This document shows positions 31,187-40,437 of a stretch of 64,000 bases of DNA, one piece after another (position 1 is the stretch's first letter; each line of letters starts with the position of its first letter). Under the pieces are notes generated by a model, which made no database searches, had not been told where the DNA came from, and worked only from the letters and a program-made list of their open reading frames with translations. Origin of the DNA: Bacillota bacterium (GTDB lineage: Bacteria; Bacillota; Clostridia; Christensenellales; Aristaeellaceae). The DNA lies in contig JAEZIN010000018.1 in the NCBI GenBank assembly GCA_023436585.1, forward strand, positions 62,001-126,000. The letters run 5' to 3'. The position numbers were made by a program, and so were the translations under genes.

Positions 31187-31689
31187 TTCGCATCACTCTC
31201 CTTAAAAAAGATCAGCACGCCGTATACGCCGGCCAGGATGATGATGATTTGCCCCAGCAGGTCCACCTGCCGCTTGTTCCAGAAAAAATTCTGCTCCGTC
31301 ACCGCACTCAGCGGTGCGTTGTTAAAGGGTATCAGCGCGTCCAAATGCGGCCAGATGGCAAACAGCGCCCCCGCCAAAAGCACGATCAGTATCACGGGCA
31401 GCAGCGCAAACCGCTTGCGCCTTTCCTTTTCCATCTGGGCGACCTCTTCCTTGCTTCTGATCCGCGTCATGCTGATGGCACTTATAAATACCACCGTAAT
31501 CAGGCCCGCGCAGACAGAAAGCTCAAACACGGCCGCCAGCGGCGCGCTTAACAGGAACATGATTACGGAAAGAATGGCGCTCACCACCGCCAGGGCGATG
31601 GAAGCCTTCAGCAGGTCCCGTATCATAATGCACACCAATGCAGAAACCACCAGGCCCGCAAGCATCAAAATGATCACCGTGAGGTTCAA
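31183..31689 (-). CDS. NuoJ/MbhD (DUF4040)-like membrane subunit
   Basis: 168 residues with about five helices. The segment RDLLKASIALAVVSAILSVIMFLLSAPLAAVFELSVCAGLITVVFISAISM matches the MrpB/MbhD (DUF4040) and NuoJ type helix pair in which a glutamate lies near the membrane centre (VFELSV). A second half (LLPVILIVLLAGALFAIW, LLGQIIIILAGVYGVLIFF) may correspond to MbhE. It is translationally coupled to the NuoK-like gene. Confidence 0.75.
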   Translation of the reverse strand: MNLTVIILMLAGLVVSALVCIMIRDLLKASIALAVVSAILSVIMFLLSAPLAAVFELSVCAGLITVVFISAISMTRIRSKEEVAQMEKERRKRFALLPVILIVLLAGALFAIWPHLDALIPFNNAPLSAVTEQNFFWNKRQVDLLGQIIIILAGVYGVLIFFKESDAK

Positions 31690-31724
31690 GCGACATCATC
31701 CTCCATTGCAATCCTTAACCGCGG

Positions 31725-33137
31725 TCAAATCAGGCCCTTGCCCTGCAAGAACACAAACAGGAGCGGGAACAAAAGCCCTGCCAGCACATTGATGGCGGAC
31801 AGAAGCACCTGCACAAACCGCATGCCCGGGCCGCATTCCTTGGCCTCCTGCATGCTGGGTGGAACCTTCCCAAAGAAAACTTTCTTCTGCAGAATCAGGA
31901 AGTAGCTCAGCGTCAAAGCACTCAAGCAAAGCGCGGCGATGGCAAATCCGGGGGAAACCTGCCAGACGGCCATAACGATGACCAGCTTGCTCCAGAACCC
32001 CGACAGCGGCGGTATGCCTGCCATAGACAAAAGCCCGAGCACCGAGCTTACGCCCGTCACCGGCATCTTCTGGGCCAGACCGCCCATTTGGTCCATATCC
32101 CTGGTGCCTGTCCCGTGCAGGATTGCCGCGGCATCCACGAATAGCAAAGATTTGAATGTCGCATGGTTGAAAAAGTGCATTACCGCACCTAGGAACCCCA
32201 GCGCGGAACCTGTAGAGGCCCCAAGTACAATATACCCGATTTGGCTGACACTCGAAAACGCAAGCATCCGCTTGATATCGGTCTGCCCCATGGCCCCCAG
32301 CGCGCCGACTGCAATGGATACAAGGCCAAGTACGGAAAGCACCGTTCCCAGAGCGGGATTGTTCAAGAACACGTCCCTGAAAATACGCATCAGCGCGTAC
32401 ACGCCGGATACCTTGATGACCACGCCCGCCAGCATGACAGATACAGGCGAAGGCGCGGAGGAATGGGCGTCCGGCACCCAGGTATGGAACGGAACAGCGC
32501 CGGATTTGATGGACAGCGCCACCGTATACAGTACGAATGCGGCCAGCAGTGCCACGGGATACGCGCCTTGCCTGGCAGCCACATACGAAGCGATGGCGGC
32601 AAAGGATGTATCCCCCACCAAGGCGAACAAAAGCACGATGGAAATCAGCATCATGATGGTGGCCAGCGCCGACATCATATAGTATTTGAAAGCGCCTTCC
32701 AGCTCATCACGCTTCTTGTTAAGGGCAATCAGCAGGAAGGAAGAGGTGGCGGTCACTTCAATAAAAACGTACAGGCTGAACACATCGTTGACCATCACCA
32801 CGCCGTTCATGCCCATCATCAGCAGCAACACGGCGCTGCCAAAGTTGAACCGGGAGGAATGCACCGTGGCACCGGCCACAATCAGCGTGATAAAGGCAAT
32901 GAGCCCAATGATGAAAAGCACCACGGCGCTGAAAAGATCCACCGTAAAAGTGCCGAAAAAAGTCGACTGAAGGGCTGCCCCTGAGTTTAAGCAGCTGGCC
33001 ACGTCCACGCCGGCCAGCACCATCTGGAAAACCGCGGTTGTCATACCGGCCCACATGGCGGCCTTGCGGTCATTCCATGTGTAAATGTTCAGGATCACCA
33101 CCGCTGTAAGGGGAACTGCTAAAAATAGAAACGGCAC
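31725..33137 (-). CDS. Antiporter-like proton/sodium-translocating subunit 1 (NuoN/MnhD-like)
   Basis: 470 residues from GTG 33137 behind GCAGGAGGG. About 14 helices. Conserved antiporter residues: Glu in YVFIEVTATSSF (helix 5), Lys in LSIKSGAVPFHTWVPDAHSSAPSPVS (helix 7), and Lys in TDIKRMLAFSSVSQIGYIVLG (helix 8 region). It should couple electron transfer to ion movement. It is the third of three such subunits in the operon and the most NuoN-like. Confidence 0.9.
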   Translation of the reverse strand: MPFLFLAVPLTAVVILNIYTWNDRKAAMWAGMTTAVFQMVLAGVDVASCLNSGAALQSTFFGTFTVDLFSAVVLFIIGLIAFITLIVAGATVHSSRFNFGSAVLLLMMGMNGVVMVNDVFSLYVFIEVTATSSFLLIALNKKRDELEGAFKYYMMSALATIMMLISIVLLFALVGDTSFAAIASYVAARQGAYPVALLAAFVLYTVALSIKSGAVPFHTWVPDAHSSAPSPVSVMLAGVVIKVSGVYALMRIFRDVFLNNPALGTVLSVLGLVSIAVGALGAMGQTDIKRMLAFSSVSQIGYIVLGASTGSALGFLGAVMHFFNHATFKSLLFVDAAAILHGTGTRDMDQMGGLAQKMPVTGVSSVLGLLSMAGIPPLSGFWSKLVIVMAVWQVSPGFAIAALCLSALTLSYFLILQKKVFFGKVPPSMQEAKECGPGMRFVQVLLSAINVLAGLLFPLLFVFLQGKGLI

Positions 33138-33181
33138 GGTTCTTCCCTCCTGCAAAATGCGCTCGCGTTATGCCGTCCGGT

Positions 33182-35017
33182 TTACAGGGAAATAAGGAAC
33201 AGGGCTGTGACGGCTATCACGCCAAACAGCACCCAAAGGGCATAGCGCGACTGGCTTCCGTTGTGGGCACGCTTTACGAGATTGGAGAAGAAGCCGACAA
33301 AGCGGACAACGGCAACATCGTAAAACCAGCTGATCCCGTCGTTGATCTTCAGGCAGAGCGACGCGTAACCCCTGATCACAAAACCGCCCAGGTGGTAGGG
33401 ATCAAAATATTTCTTTTGCGCCATGTGATAGATGTTTTTTAAAACAGGCGCATCGTGGTAATGGTCCGCCGACGAAAGGCCTGCACCAGTCCGTCTGAAG
33501 CCGCGGAAATGATCCAGCGCCGCCAGCAGCAGGGAGAATACAGAGATTCCTACCAGCAGCCAGTTGGTGTGGCCGCCTATATGCTCGCCGGCCTCCGCCG
33601 CATGGCCCAGGACTGGCTCGAAAATGCGGGAAATCATAAAGCCCTTGCCAAACCCCAAAGCAAGGCACGTTACCGCCAGCACTACCATAGGGATCAGCAT
33701 GCCAAGGGGCGCTTCCTTTGTGTTTTCGGTTTGGCGCGTTGGCTTGCCCAGGAAAACGGCATGGCCCAGCTTGAGGAAAGAGATGGGGGTAAAAAACGCG
33801 CCTATTGCCGCAATAATATAGAAGATAACATTGCTTTCCAAAGCGCCGTCAAATATCAACTCTTTGGAAAAAAAGCCATTGGTAAGCGGGAAGCCCGCAA
33901 TGGAAGCAGCGGCCACCAGGAAGCAGACAAAAGTGACAGGCATTTTTTTGCCAAGCCCGCTGATATGATGCAGGTCCGTGGTTCCCGCCTGCTTCTCCAC
34001 CGCGCCTGCGGTCAAGAAAAGGCAGCATTTGTAGACTGCATTGTTCAGCATGTGGAAAAGGCCTCCCACAATGCCCACAGGCAAGCCTGTGCCAATCCCC
34101 AAGATCATGTAACCCACCTGGCTGACCGCATGGTAGGATAGCAAGCGTTTGAAATCCTTCTGCACCAGCGCCATCATCACCGCAAAGAGGATGGTGGCTG
34201 CGCCAAGAATCATCAGTATCAGGCTCATGGGCGAACCGTGCTCAAATTCAAACAGGTCCAGGCAAATCCTCGAAACCAGGTAAATGCCCAGCAGCTTTTC
34301 CAGCGCACCTGGCAAAAACGCCATAAACGGCATAGGCGCGTCGTCCGCCGCGTCGGGAATCCATGTATGGAAGGGCATGGAGCCGGCCTTGGAAACAGCG
34401 CCTGCCATCAGCAGTATAAACGCCAGCGCGCCCCACCCTGTGATGGGCAGGCGAATGTGATCCATTGCCAGCGTCTTGGCCAAATAGCCCGCTATGCCTA
34501 TCCCCAGCATCATCATAAGGTCTGTAAGGCCGGCGATGACCACGGCCTTGACGGATGTCTTGTACGCTTTTTTGCCGCCGGCCATGATCAGAACAAACAT
34601 TGTGGCCAGTATGCCTTCCCAGAAGAAGAGCATGACCGCCAGGTTATTGGCCAGCACCGCGCCGTTGACAAGCGACAGCGTAAATAGAAGGCAGGCGAAA
34701 AACAGCTTGGCGCCATTTTTTCCCTTCATGAACACGGTCGTGTACACAACCACCAGAAACGACAGGATCGCGGCGCTTAACAGGATAAAGCCGCTGAAAT
34801 GGTACAGCTTCAGGGAAAAGTCGATTTGAAAGCCGGCGAAGGGCCGCTCAAACACAAGCTCTTTTCCATAAGCTATAATATTCATTAGAAGGTTTCCGGC
34901 AAAGCCCAGAAGAACAACCGCTTCCTTGCCGCCCTTGAGCTTCTTGGGCACAAGCAGCGTAAGTACGCCAAAGGCCGCAGGGAGGAGGATCATCCAAAGC
35001 AGAAAAGATCCGTTCAT
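33182..35017 (-). CDS. Antiporter-like subunit 2 (NuoL-like, long C-terminus)
   Basis: 611 residues, the longest of the three. Key residues: Glu in VMLFFWEGILATMF, Lys in GAVSKAGSMPFHTWIPDAADDAPMPFMAFLPGALEKLLG and Lys in KDFKRLLSYHAVSQVGYMIL. The C-terminal ~130 residues include a hydrophilic loop and final helices (NIYHMAQKKYFDPYHLGGFVIRGYASLCLKINDGISWFYD) as in NuoL/HyfB-type proteins. Its start codon overlaps the preceding gene by four bases. A lateral helix as in NuoL cannot be confirmed by eye. Confidence 0.9.
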   Translation of the reverse strand: MNGSFLLWMILLPAAFGVLTLLVPKKLKGGKEAVVLLGFAGNLLMNIIAYGKELVFERPFAGFQIDFSLKLYHFSGFILLSAAILSFLVVVYTTVFMKGKNGAKLFFACLLFTLSLVNGAVLANNLAVMLFFWEGILATMFVLIMAGGKKAYKTSVKAVVIAGLTDLMMMLGIGIAGYLAKTLAMDHIRLPITGWGALAFILLMAGAVSKAGSMPFHTWIPDAADDAPMPFMAFLPGALEKLLGIYLVSRICLDLFEFEHGSPMSLILMILGAATILFAVMMALVQKDFKRLLSYHAVSQVGYMILGIGTGLPVGIVGGLFHMLNNAVYKCCLFLTAGAVEKQAGTTDLHHISGLGKKMPVTFVCFLVAAASIAGFPLTNGFFSKELIFDGALESNVIFYIIAAIGAFFTPISFLKLGHAVFLGKPTRQTENTKEAPLGMLIPMVVLAVTCLALGFGKGFMISRIFEPVLGHAAEAGEHIGGHTNWLLVGISVFSLLLAALDHFRGFRRTGAGLSSADHYHDAPVLKNIYHMAQKKYFDPYHLGGFVIRGYASLCLKINDGISWFYDVAVVRFVGFFSNLVKRAHNGSQSRYALWVLFGVIAVTALFLISL

Positions 35018-36456
35018 TTTACGATCACCACCATTTGCTGCACAATTGCGTTCACAAGGTTGGCCGGGTAATGGACCAAAAGGCCGCTGATGATGGAGAG
35101 CGCCGCCAGCAGTGCCACGGAGAACACCATGGTCCCGCTGCCCTCATGGGGGATGTGCTCCATTTTCGTCTCACCCAGGAATACCTTGACAAAAGCCCGA
35201 AGAAGATAAATCACGGTCATCACCGCGCCGACGATAAACACCATGGCGATGTAGGGGTGCCCCGCTTCCACCGCACCGTTTACTACCATGTATTTGGAGA
35301 AGAAGCCGCCGAAGGGCGGCACGCCCATGACCGAAAACGCGCACAGGAAGAAGGATGCCGCCGTCCATGGCATGGACTTGGCAAGACCGCCCAGCTTGCG
35401 GATATCCTTGGTGTGGCAGCTGTGCTCCACAATGCCAGCGCAAAGGAACAAGCCGGCTTTGGAGATGGCGTGCATGAGAATGTACATGAGTCCCCCGGCC
35501 AACGCCAGCTCTCCGCCCACGGACAGGCCCAGCAGGATGAAGCCGATCTGGCTGACGGTGGAATACGCGATGATACGCTTGATGTCTGTTTCCGCGATTG
35601 CCGCTCCGGCGGAGAGAATCGCGCTGACGGCGGCAATCACGGGCACAGCCGTATGCCACAGCTCATCCACCGCGAAGTTCACCACGAACAGCCTGGTGAA
35701 CACGTACACGCCGATTTTCACCAGCACCGCCGCGTGCAACAGCGCCGTGGCGGGTGTGGGGGCCACACCGGCGTCGGCGATCCAGGAGTGCAGCGGCAGC
35801 GTAGCGGACTTCGACAGTATGCCAAACAGGATCAGGATCACCGCGGCGTTGGAAATTTCCTTGCCGCGCAGCAGCGTCAGGTCCATAGTGCCATACTGCT
35901 GGTAAACAAGCAGGAAACCGCCCAGCATGATCAGCGCACCGATGCCGGTGATCAAAAACGCCTTGTTGGCGCGGCGGACATACTCCTTCTCCCGGAAGAA
36001 GCCGATCAAACGCCAGCAGCACACAGCCGAAATTTCCCAGAACACATACAGGAAAATCAGGTTGGTGGTGAGCGTGATGCCCATCATGGCGCCGATGAAC
36101 ATCACCACGGTCATGTAGTATTCATTCTGGTTTTCGGCGTGGGAAACATAACCGTATGAGTACAGAATAATAATCAGCCCCAGGAAGGAGGAAGCCAGCG
36201 CCATAAAAACGGCCAGGCCGTCCGCCAGAAAACCGAAGCTAAGCCCCAGCGGCAAAGCAACGCTGAAGAACGGGGGCGTTTGCGAAAGCGCCTCGGGCAA
36301 TAGTGATAATAAAATCCCGAAGGGGATCAGCACAAAAAGCATCGCAAAGGTATTGCGAAGCTTCGCTGAGGCCTTCCCCGCTATGGGCAGGAGAAACGAT
36401 CCCGCCAAAGGCACCAGCACCGTAAGTAACATCAGGGTCTTACTCGCCATTTCCAT
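35014..36456 (-). CDS. Antiporter-like subunit 3 (NuoM/MnhA/D-like), first gene of the operon
   Basis: 480 residues from ATG 36456, which follows CTGGGGG; the upstream in-frame sequence to 36639 is leader. Key residues: Glu in LYVFWEISAVCCW, Lys in LSKSATLPLHSWIADAGVAPTPATALLHAAVLVKIG and Lys in TDIKRIIAYSTVSQIGFILLG. The WIADAG form (with APTPATALLHAA) is the usual one for NuoL/M. As the first gene behind a strong promoter it heads the 12-gene operon 36,456 to 26,491. Confidence 0.9.
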   Translation of the reverse strand: MEMASKTLMLLTVLVPLAGSFLLPIAGKASAKLRNTFAMLFVLIPFGILLSLLPEALSQTPPFFSVALPLGLSFGFLADGLAVFMALASSFLGLIIILYSYGYVSHAENQNEYYMTVVMFIGAMMGITLTTNLIFLYVFWEISAVCCWRLIGFFREKEYVRRANKAFLITGIGALIMLGGFLLVYQQYGTMDLTLLRGKEISNAAVILILFGILSKSATLPLHSWIADAGVAPTPATALLHAAVLVKIGVYVFTRLFVVNFAVDELWHTAVPVIAAVSAILSAGAAIAETDIKRIIAYSTVSQIGFILLGLSVGGELALAGGLMYILMHAISKAGLFLCAGIVEHSCHTKDIRKLGGLAKSMPWTAASFFLCAFSVMGVPPFGGFFSKYMVVNGAVEAGHPYIAMVFIVGAVMTVIYLLRAFVKVFLGETKMEHIPHEGSGTMVFSVALLAALSIISGLLVHYPANLVNAIVQQMVVIVK

Positions 36457-36512
36457 CTTAACCCCCAGCGTAATATCATGGCATCGTCCAGGGTATGATT
36501 CAGCATGGGCAA

Positions 36513-36544
36513 GGCGCCGGTAAGCAGTCTCCTGCCGCGGCGCC
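36513..36544 (-). promoter_or_regulatory. Structured leader hairpin of the hydrogenase operon
   Basis: In the ~97-base leader, 36513-36519 (GGCGCCG) pairs with 36538-36544, and an inner GCAG-TCTC-CTGC stem is nested between. It is not a terminator (no T-run). It could be an RNA-level control or a stability element. I recognise no known riboswitch. Confidence 0.45.
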
Positions 36545-36559
36545 CCTAAACCAACGTCC

Positions 36560-36588
36560 ATTATAGAACTGCATACGTATTCCGTCAA
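36560..36588 (-). promoter_or_regulatory. Promoter of the hydrogenase operon
   Basis: On the minus strand TTGACG (36588-36583) and TATAAT (36565-36560), 17 bases apart. It is close to consensus and predicts a start near 36553. Confidence 0.88.
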
Positions 36589-36764
36589 TGGCAGCAATTG
36601 ATTATTTTGTGTATTTTGCGATAAATATATCTTTAACAAACTAGATGTTGTACCTGCTTTCCGCTTATAAAAAACGCACGGGCATGGCTGATATTATTGC
36701 ATATTTGGTGCTTCAGCGCTTGTTATGAAATGAAAAAGGAACAAAGCGCTGACGGAGCGCCATC

Positions 36765-36793
36765 TTGAATCCGTAAAGGAATGCGTATATAAT
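36765..36793 (+). promoter_or_regulatory. Promoter of the hypABFCDE operon
   Basis: TTGAAT at 36765-36770 and TATAAT at 36788-36793 with a 17-base spacer, 55 bases before the hypA start. It is back-to-back with the hydrogenase promoter, 177 bases away. Confidence 0.85.
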
Positions 36794-36848
36794 GGGCTGT
36801 ACCCGGCATGCCCTTACGGCAAACCGGGCATGAAGGAGACAAGAGCGG

Positions 36849-37193
36849 ATGCACGAATACGGCCTCACCAGGCAAATCGTAAAAATCGTCAGCGACACGG
36901 CGCAAAAGCACGGGGCCGTGAAGGTGAATGCCGTGCAGCTCGTGGTGGGTGAGAATACGAGCATCATACCCGAATCCATACAAATGTATTTTGATATGAT
37001 TGCAAAGGATACCTTGGCCCAGGGGGCAAAGCTGAGCGTTCGACTGATCCGCGCAGAAATGCGCTGCCCCACTTGCGGGAAAAACTTCCGGCGTCCCCTT
37101 TTCTCCTTTGCGTGCCCGGAATGCGGCGCATTGGGCACACCCACGGACATCGGCAATGAGTTCTACGTGGAAAGCGTGGAACTGGAAGAATAA
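36849..37193 (+). CDS. hypA: Hydrogenase nickel-incorporation metallochaperone HypA
   Basis: 114 residues. The N-terminal Met-His-Glu (MHEYGLT) is the nickel site and must start at this ATG. The zinc finger CPTCGKNF...FACPECGA is complete. HypA carries Ni to the large subunit with HypB. It is preceded by AAGGAG and is the first gene of the maturation operon. Confidence 0.95.
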   Translation: MHEYGLTRQIVKIVSDTAQKHGAVKVNAVQLVVGENTSIIPESIQMYFDMIAKDTLAQGAKLSVRLIRAEMRCPTCGKNFRRPLFSFACPECGALGTPTDIGNEFYVESVELEE

Positions 37194-37251
37194 CGTTGTT
37201 ATTTTTCTCCGCAGATTCCATGCAGATGAAATCGGATAAAATAACAATGTT
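37192..37251 (+). repeat. 14-bp inverted repeat in the hypA-hypB gap
   Basis: 37192-37205 (starting in the hypA stop codon) and 37238-37251 are complementary over 14 bases with a single G-T pair and a 32-base spacer. The 117-bp gap otherwise holds only the hypB ribosome-binding site. The TGTTATTTT/AAAATAACA arms differ from the NikR consensus. It may be an mRNA stem that adjusts hypB relative to hypA or a regulator site. Confidence 0.5.
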
Positions 37252-37310
37252 ATCAGCCAGGGCACAGCCAACTGCCAGGCGCGGATATGGTATAGGAAAG
37301 GAAAATTCAT

Positions 37311-37958
37311 ATGAGCTCCAAAGACGTCGTCATCATGGAAAATATCAATGCGGAAAACGACCGCATCGCGGAAGGCATACAAACGCGCCTGCATGAAAGC
37401 GGCATCTATGCCGTGAACATCATCGGCGCGCCAGGCGTCGGCAAGACCTCCAGCCTCATTAGGATCATCGAAAGCCTGGGCGGCATCAAAGCTTACGTGA
37501 TCGAGGGAGATATCCAGTCGGACATTGATACGGAAAAACTGCAAAAACTCGGCATCGAGGCCGTGCAGATTCATACCGGCGGCGCCTGCCATATCGACGG
37601 TGTACTGATCGAAAACACGCTGGGCAGGCTTTCGCTGGATCAAAAGGGCGTGCTGTTCATTGAAAACATCGGCAACCTGGTGTGCCCCGCAGAGTTCAAC
37701 ATCGGCGAAAACATCAAGCTGCTAATCGTCACCGTGGCGGAGGGCGCCGACAAGCCCTACAAATATCCCCTGGCCTTTGAAAAGGCGGAAGCAATTATCG
37801 TGAACAAGGCAGACCTTATGCCCTATGTGGATTTTGACACGGAGTACTTCACAAAGGGCGTAAGGGTGCTGAATCCCAATGCCCCCATATTCTTCGTATC
37901 CGCCAAAAGCGGCGATGGATTTTTAGAGGTTGGTCAATGGCTAAGGTCCAGGCTGTAA
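37311..37958 (+). CDS. hypB: Hydrogenase nickel-incorporation GTPase HypB
   Basis: 215 residues behind AAAGGAAAATTC. G1 GAPGVGKTSSL, the GDIQSDIDTEKL switch, the dimer metal site HTGGACHIDG, ENIGNLVCPAEF and NKAD for guanine are all present. There is no His-rich N-terminal nickel-storage stretch and no CxxCGC motif, so it works as a plain Ni-loading GTPase. Its end overlaps hypF by 22 bases. Confidence 0.95.
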   Translation: MSSKDVVIMENINAENDRIAEGIQTRLHESGIYAVNIIGAPGVGKTSSLIRIIESLGGIKAYVIEGDIQSDIDTEKLQKLGIEAVQIHTGGACHIDGVLIENTLGRLSLDQKGVLFIENIGNLVCPAEFNIGENIKLLIVTVAEGADKPYKYPLAFEKAEAIIVNKADLMPYVDFDTEYFTKGVRVLNPNAPIFFVSAKSGDGFLEVGQWLRSRL

Positions 37959-40246
37959 AGGCACTCATCCACATCTACGGCGTGGTGCAGGGCGTGGGAT
38001 TCCGGCCCTTTGTTGCCAGGCTGGCAAAGGAATACAAGATAACCGGCTCAGTGAAAAACGTGCTGGGTCACGTGGTCATAGAAGCCTGCGCCGATGAAGG
38101 CAGCATGGCGGATTTTGTGAAGGCCATTGAGGCGCGCAAGCCGGAAGGCAGCCGGATCAGCGGCGTGCAGCAGCACACACAGCCCTGGCCGGAAGGTGAG
38201 GAATACCCCGGCAGCTTCGCTATTTTATCAAGCGGCCAGGAGGGCGAAGGCCCCGTGATGCCCACGCCCGATCTGGCCGTTTGCAAGGACTGCCTCCGGG
38301 AACTGCATACCCCCGGCGATCCGCGGTATTTGAATCCCTTCATCAGCTGCACCAATTGCGGCCCCCGCTATACCATCATGCGCGGCATCCCCTACGACAG
38401 GGTAAACACGGCTATGGACGCGTTTCCCATGTGCCCCCTGTGCGGCGCCCAGTACAAGGACCAGGAGGACAGGCGCTACCATGCCCAAACGGTCTGCTGC
38501 AACAAGTGCGGCCCCACGCTTTCCTACCTTGACAGGGATACAAAATTAAGCGGCGGCCAGGCATTGATCTCGGCAATAACAGCACTGCTGCATAAGGAGA
38601 TCGTCGCCATCAAGGGCATCGGCGGATACCATTTTGCCTGCACACCCTTTCACGGGGATACCATTACAAGGCTTCGGTCCCTGAAGGGCCGGGAGCGCAA
38701 GCCCTTTGCCGTCATGTTCGAAACCATTGCTTCTCTGCGGGAATACTGCTTTGTATCGCCCCTGGAGGAGGAACTGCTTACAAGCCCCGCCCGGCCCATC
38801 GTTTTGCTTGCGCGAAAGCCTTCCCCCATCTCCCAAGCCGTGTATACAACCAGCTCGTATATCGGCGCGTTCCTGCCCTATACGCCCATGCAGCAGCTTA
38901 TTCTTTCCAAAACTGGGCCGCTTGTCATGACAAGTGCCAACGTCACCTCCCTCCCCATCATCAAGGATGACGGGGAGATACTTGCGTTTTTTAGGGAGCA
39001 TCATGATTTGGGCGGCGTATTGCACCACGACAGGGAGATATTGCGCCGCCTGGACGATTCCGTCATGCAGGCGGTCCTGGCTGAGGCCCATATGATCAGA
39101 AGGGCACGTGGGTATACGCCATTGTTTATGCACGTACAGGATGGCGGGCTGCCCCTGCTTGCCTGCGGCGCCCAGGAGAAAAACGCCGTCTGCCTGTACA
39201 AGGATGGGTTTTTGTACCCTTCCCAGGAGATCGGCGGCCTGGACAGCCTGGAAACACTGGACGTTTACAAAGAAACTGTTCTGGATTCGCAGTCGCTTCT
39301 TAACATTACACCAAAACGCATCGTATGCGACCTGCATCCGGAGTACGAGTCCACCCGGTACGCCAAAGGCCTGGGGCTACCCGTGCTGCAGGTGCAGCAC
39401 CATTTTGCCCATATCGCCTCGGTGATGGCCGAGCACGGATTAACAGAGCCTGTCATCGGCGTCTCCTTTGACGGAACGGGCTACGGCACCGACGGCACGG
39501 TATGGGGCGGCGAGTTCCTCCTCACAACGCCCAACAGCTTTACGCGGGCAGGCCATATGAAGCCGGTTTCCATGCTGGGCGGGGACGAGTCCGTCCGCCA
39601 GGGTTGGAAAAGCGCGGCCTGCTTCAAGCATAATGCGGGGCTTTCCCCCGCGGACAGCCGGGAATCCCTGGTCTATGCCGCCTTAACGCAACGGGTGAAT
39701 ACAATCAAATCGTCCAGCATGGGCCGCCTGTTCGACGGCGTCAGCGCCATCCTAAATATCTGCCAGGAATCGCAGTACGACGGCCAGTGTGCCATAGAGT
39801 TGGAAAACGCGGCGGCAGGCTTCGATACGCAAAGCCGGGCTGCACAGGAACCCTTCCCCTATGACATAAGGGAAGAAGCGGACAAGTATATTGTTGACTT
39901 CTCCCCCTGCGTCCGAGAAATCCATTCTCTATTTGATAAAGGCGGCGGCGCCGGGGAACTGGCTTACAGGTTCCACATCACGGTCTGCCGCATGGTGGTT
40001 GATATGTGCGAAAGGCTGGCCGAGAAATTCGGTCTTCGCAAAATAGCCCTGGGCGGCGGTGTTTTCCTGAACCGCATCCTTGTGGAAAATACAGTGCCGG
40101 CGCTGAAACGGGCAGGCTTTGAGGTATACATGAATCATATGGTGTCCCCGGGGGACGGCGGCCTGGCCCTGGGCCAGGCGTATATCGGGCTTCATTCCAA
40201 ACAGGAGGCGCATAAAACATGTGCATCGCAACACCCGGAAAACTGA
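37937..40246 (+). CDS. hypF: Carbamoyltransferase HypF
   Basis: 769 residues. It makes the thiocarboxamide from carbamoyl phosphate that becomes cyanide on HypE. Domains in order: acylphosphatase (IHIYGVVQGVGFRPFVARLA, 10-95), two zinc-finger units (CKDCLRELHTPGDPRY...CTNCGPRYT and CPLCGAQYKDQEDRRYHAQTVCCNKCGP), YrdC-like domain (~190-380) and the Kae1-like carbamoyl-transfer domain with VQHHFAHIASVMAEHG, GVSFDGTGYGTDGTVWGGEF and GGGVFLNRIL. The overlap with hypB and hypC suggests coupled translation. Confidence 0.96.
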   Translation: MAKVQAVKALIHIYGVVQGVGFRPFVARLAKEYKITGSVKNVLGHVVIEACADEGSMADFVKAIEARKPEGSRISGVQQHTQPWPEGEEYPGSFAILSSGQEGEGPVMPTPDLAVCKDCLRELHTPGDPRYLNPFISCTNCGPRYTIMRGIPYDRVNTAMDAFPMCPLCGAQYKDQEDRRYHAQTVCCNKCGPTLSYLDRDTKLSGGQALISAITALLHKEIVAIKGIGGYHFACTPFHGDTITRLRSLKGRERKPFAVMFETIASLREYCFVSPLEEELLTSPARPIVLLARKPSPISQAVYTTSSYIGAFLPYTPMQQLILSKTGPLVMTSANVTSLPIIKDDGEILAFFREHHDLGGVLHHDREILRRLDDSVMQAVLAEAHMIRRARGYTPLFMHVQDGGLPLLACGAQEKNAVCLYKDGFLYPSQEIGGLDSLETLDVYKETVLDSQSLLNITPKRIVCDLHPEYESTRYAKGLGLPVLQVQHHFAHIASVMAEHGLTEPVIGVSFDGTGYGTDGTVWGGEFLLTTPNSFTRAGHMKPVSMLGGDESVRQGWKSAACFKHNAGLSPADSRESLVYAALTQRVNTIKSSSMGRLFDGVSAILNICQESQYDGQCAIELENAAAGFDTQSRAAQEPFPYDIREEADKYIVDFSPCVREIHSLFDKGGGAGELAYRFHITVCRMVVDMCERLAEKFGLRKIALGGGVFLNRILVENTVPALKRAGFEVYMNHMVSPGDGGLALGQAYIGLHSKQEAHKTCASQHPEN

Positions 40247-40437
40247 TTTTCATGGAAGACGGCCGCGGCAAGGCAGACATCCGCGGCAACATCCTGCCGG
40301 TGGAGCTGGGCATCGTGAACGCCAAGGTAGGCGACTATATCCTGGTGCACGCGGGCTGTGCCATATCGGTCATAAGTAAAAGCGAGGCGGAAGAGCTGGA
40401 CGAGCTGTTCCGTTTGGTGCATGAATATGGAAAGTAA
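40219..40437 (+). CDS. hypC: Hydrogenase assembly chaperone HypC
   Basis: 72 residues starting MCIATPGKL; the Cys2 essential for holding the Fe(CN)2CO group is present. Family segments GNILPVELGIVNAKVGDYILVHAGCAI are clear. It overlaps hypF by 28 bases and hypD by 17, so the whole hyp run is tightly packed. Confidence 0.95.
   Translation: MCIATPGKLIFMEDGRGKADIRGNILPVELGIVNAKVGDYILVHAGCAISVISKSEAEELDELFRLVHEYGK

Noticed and set aside
37192..37251. NikR operator between hypA and hypB
   Set aside because: The arms do not match the GTATGA-N16-TCATAC type consensus and the spacing is wrong.
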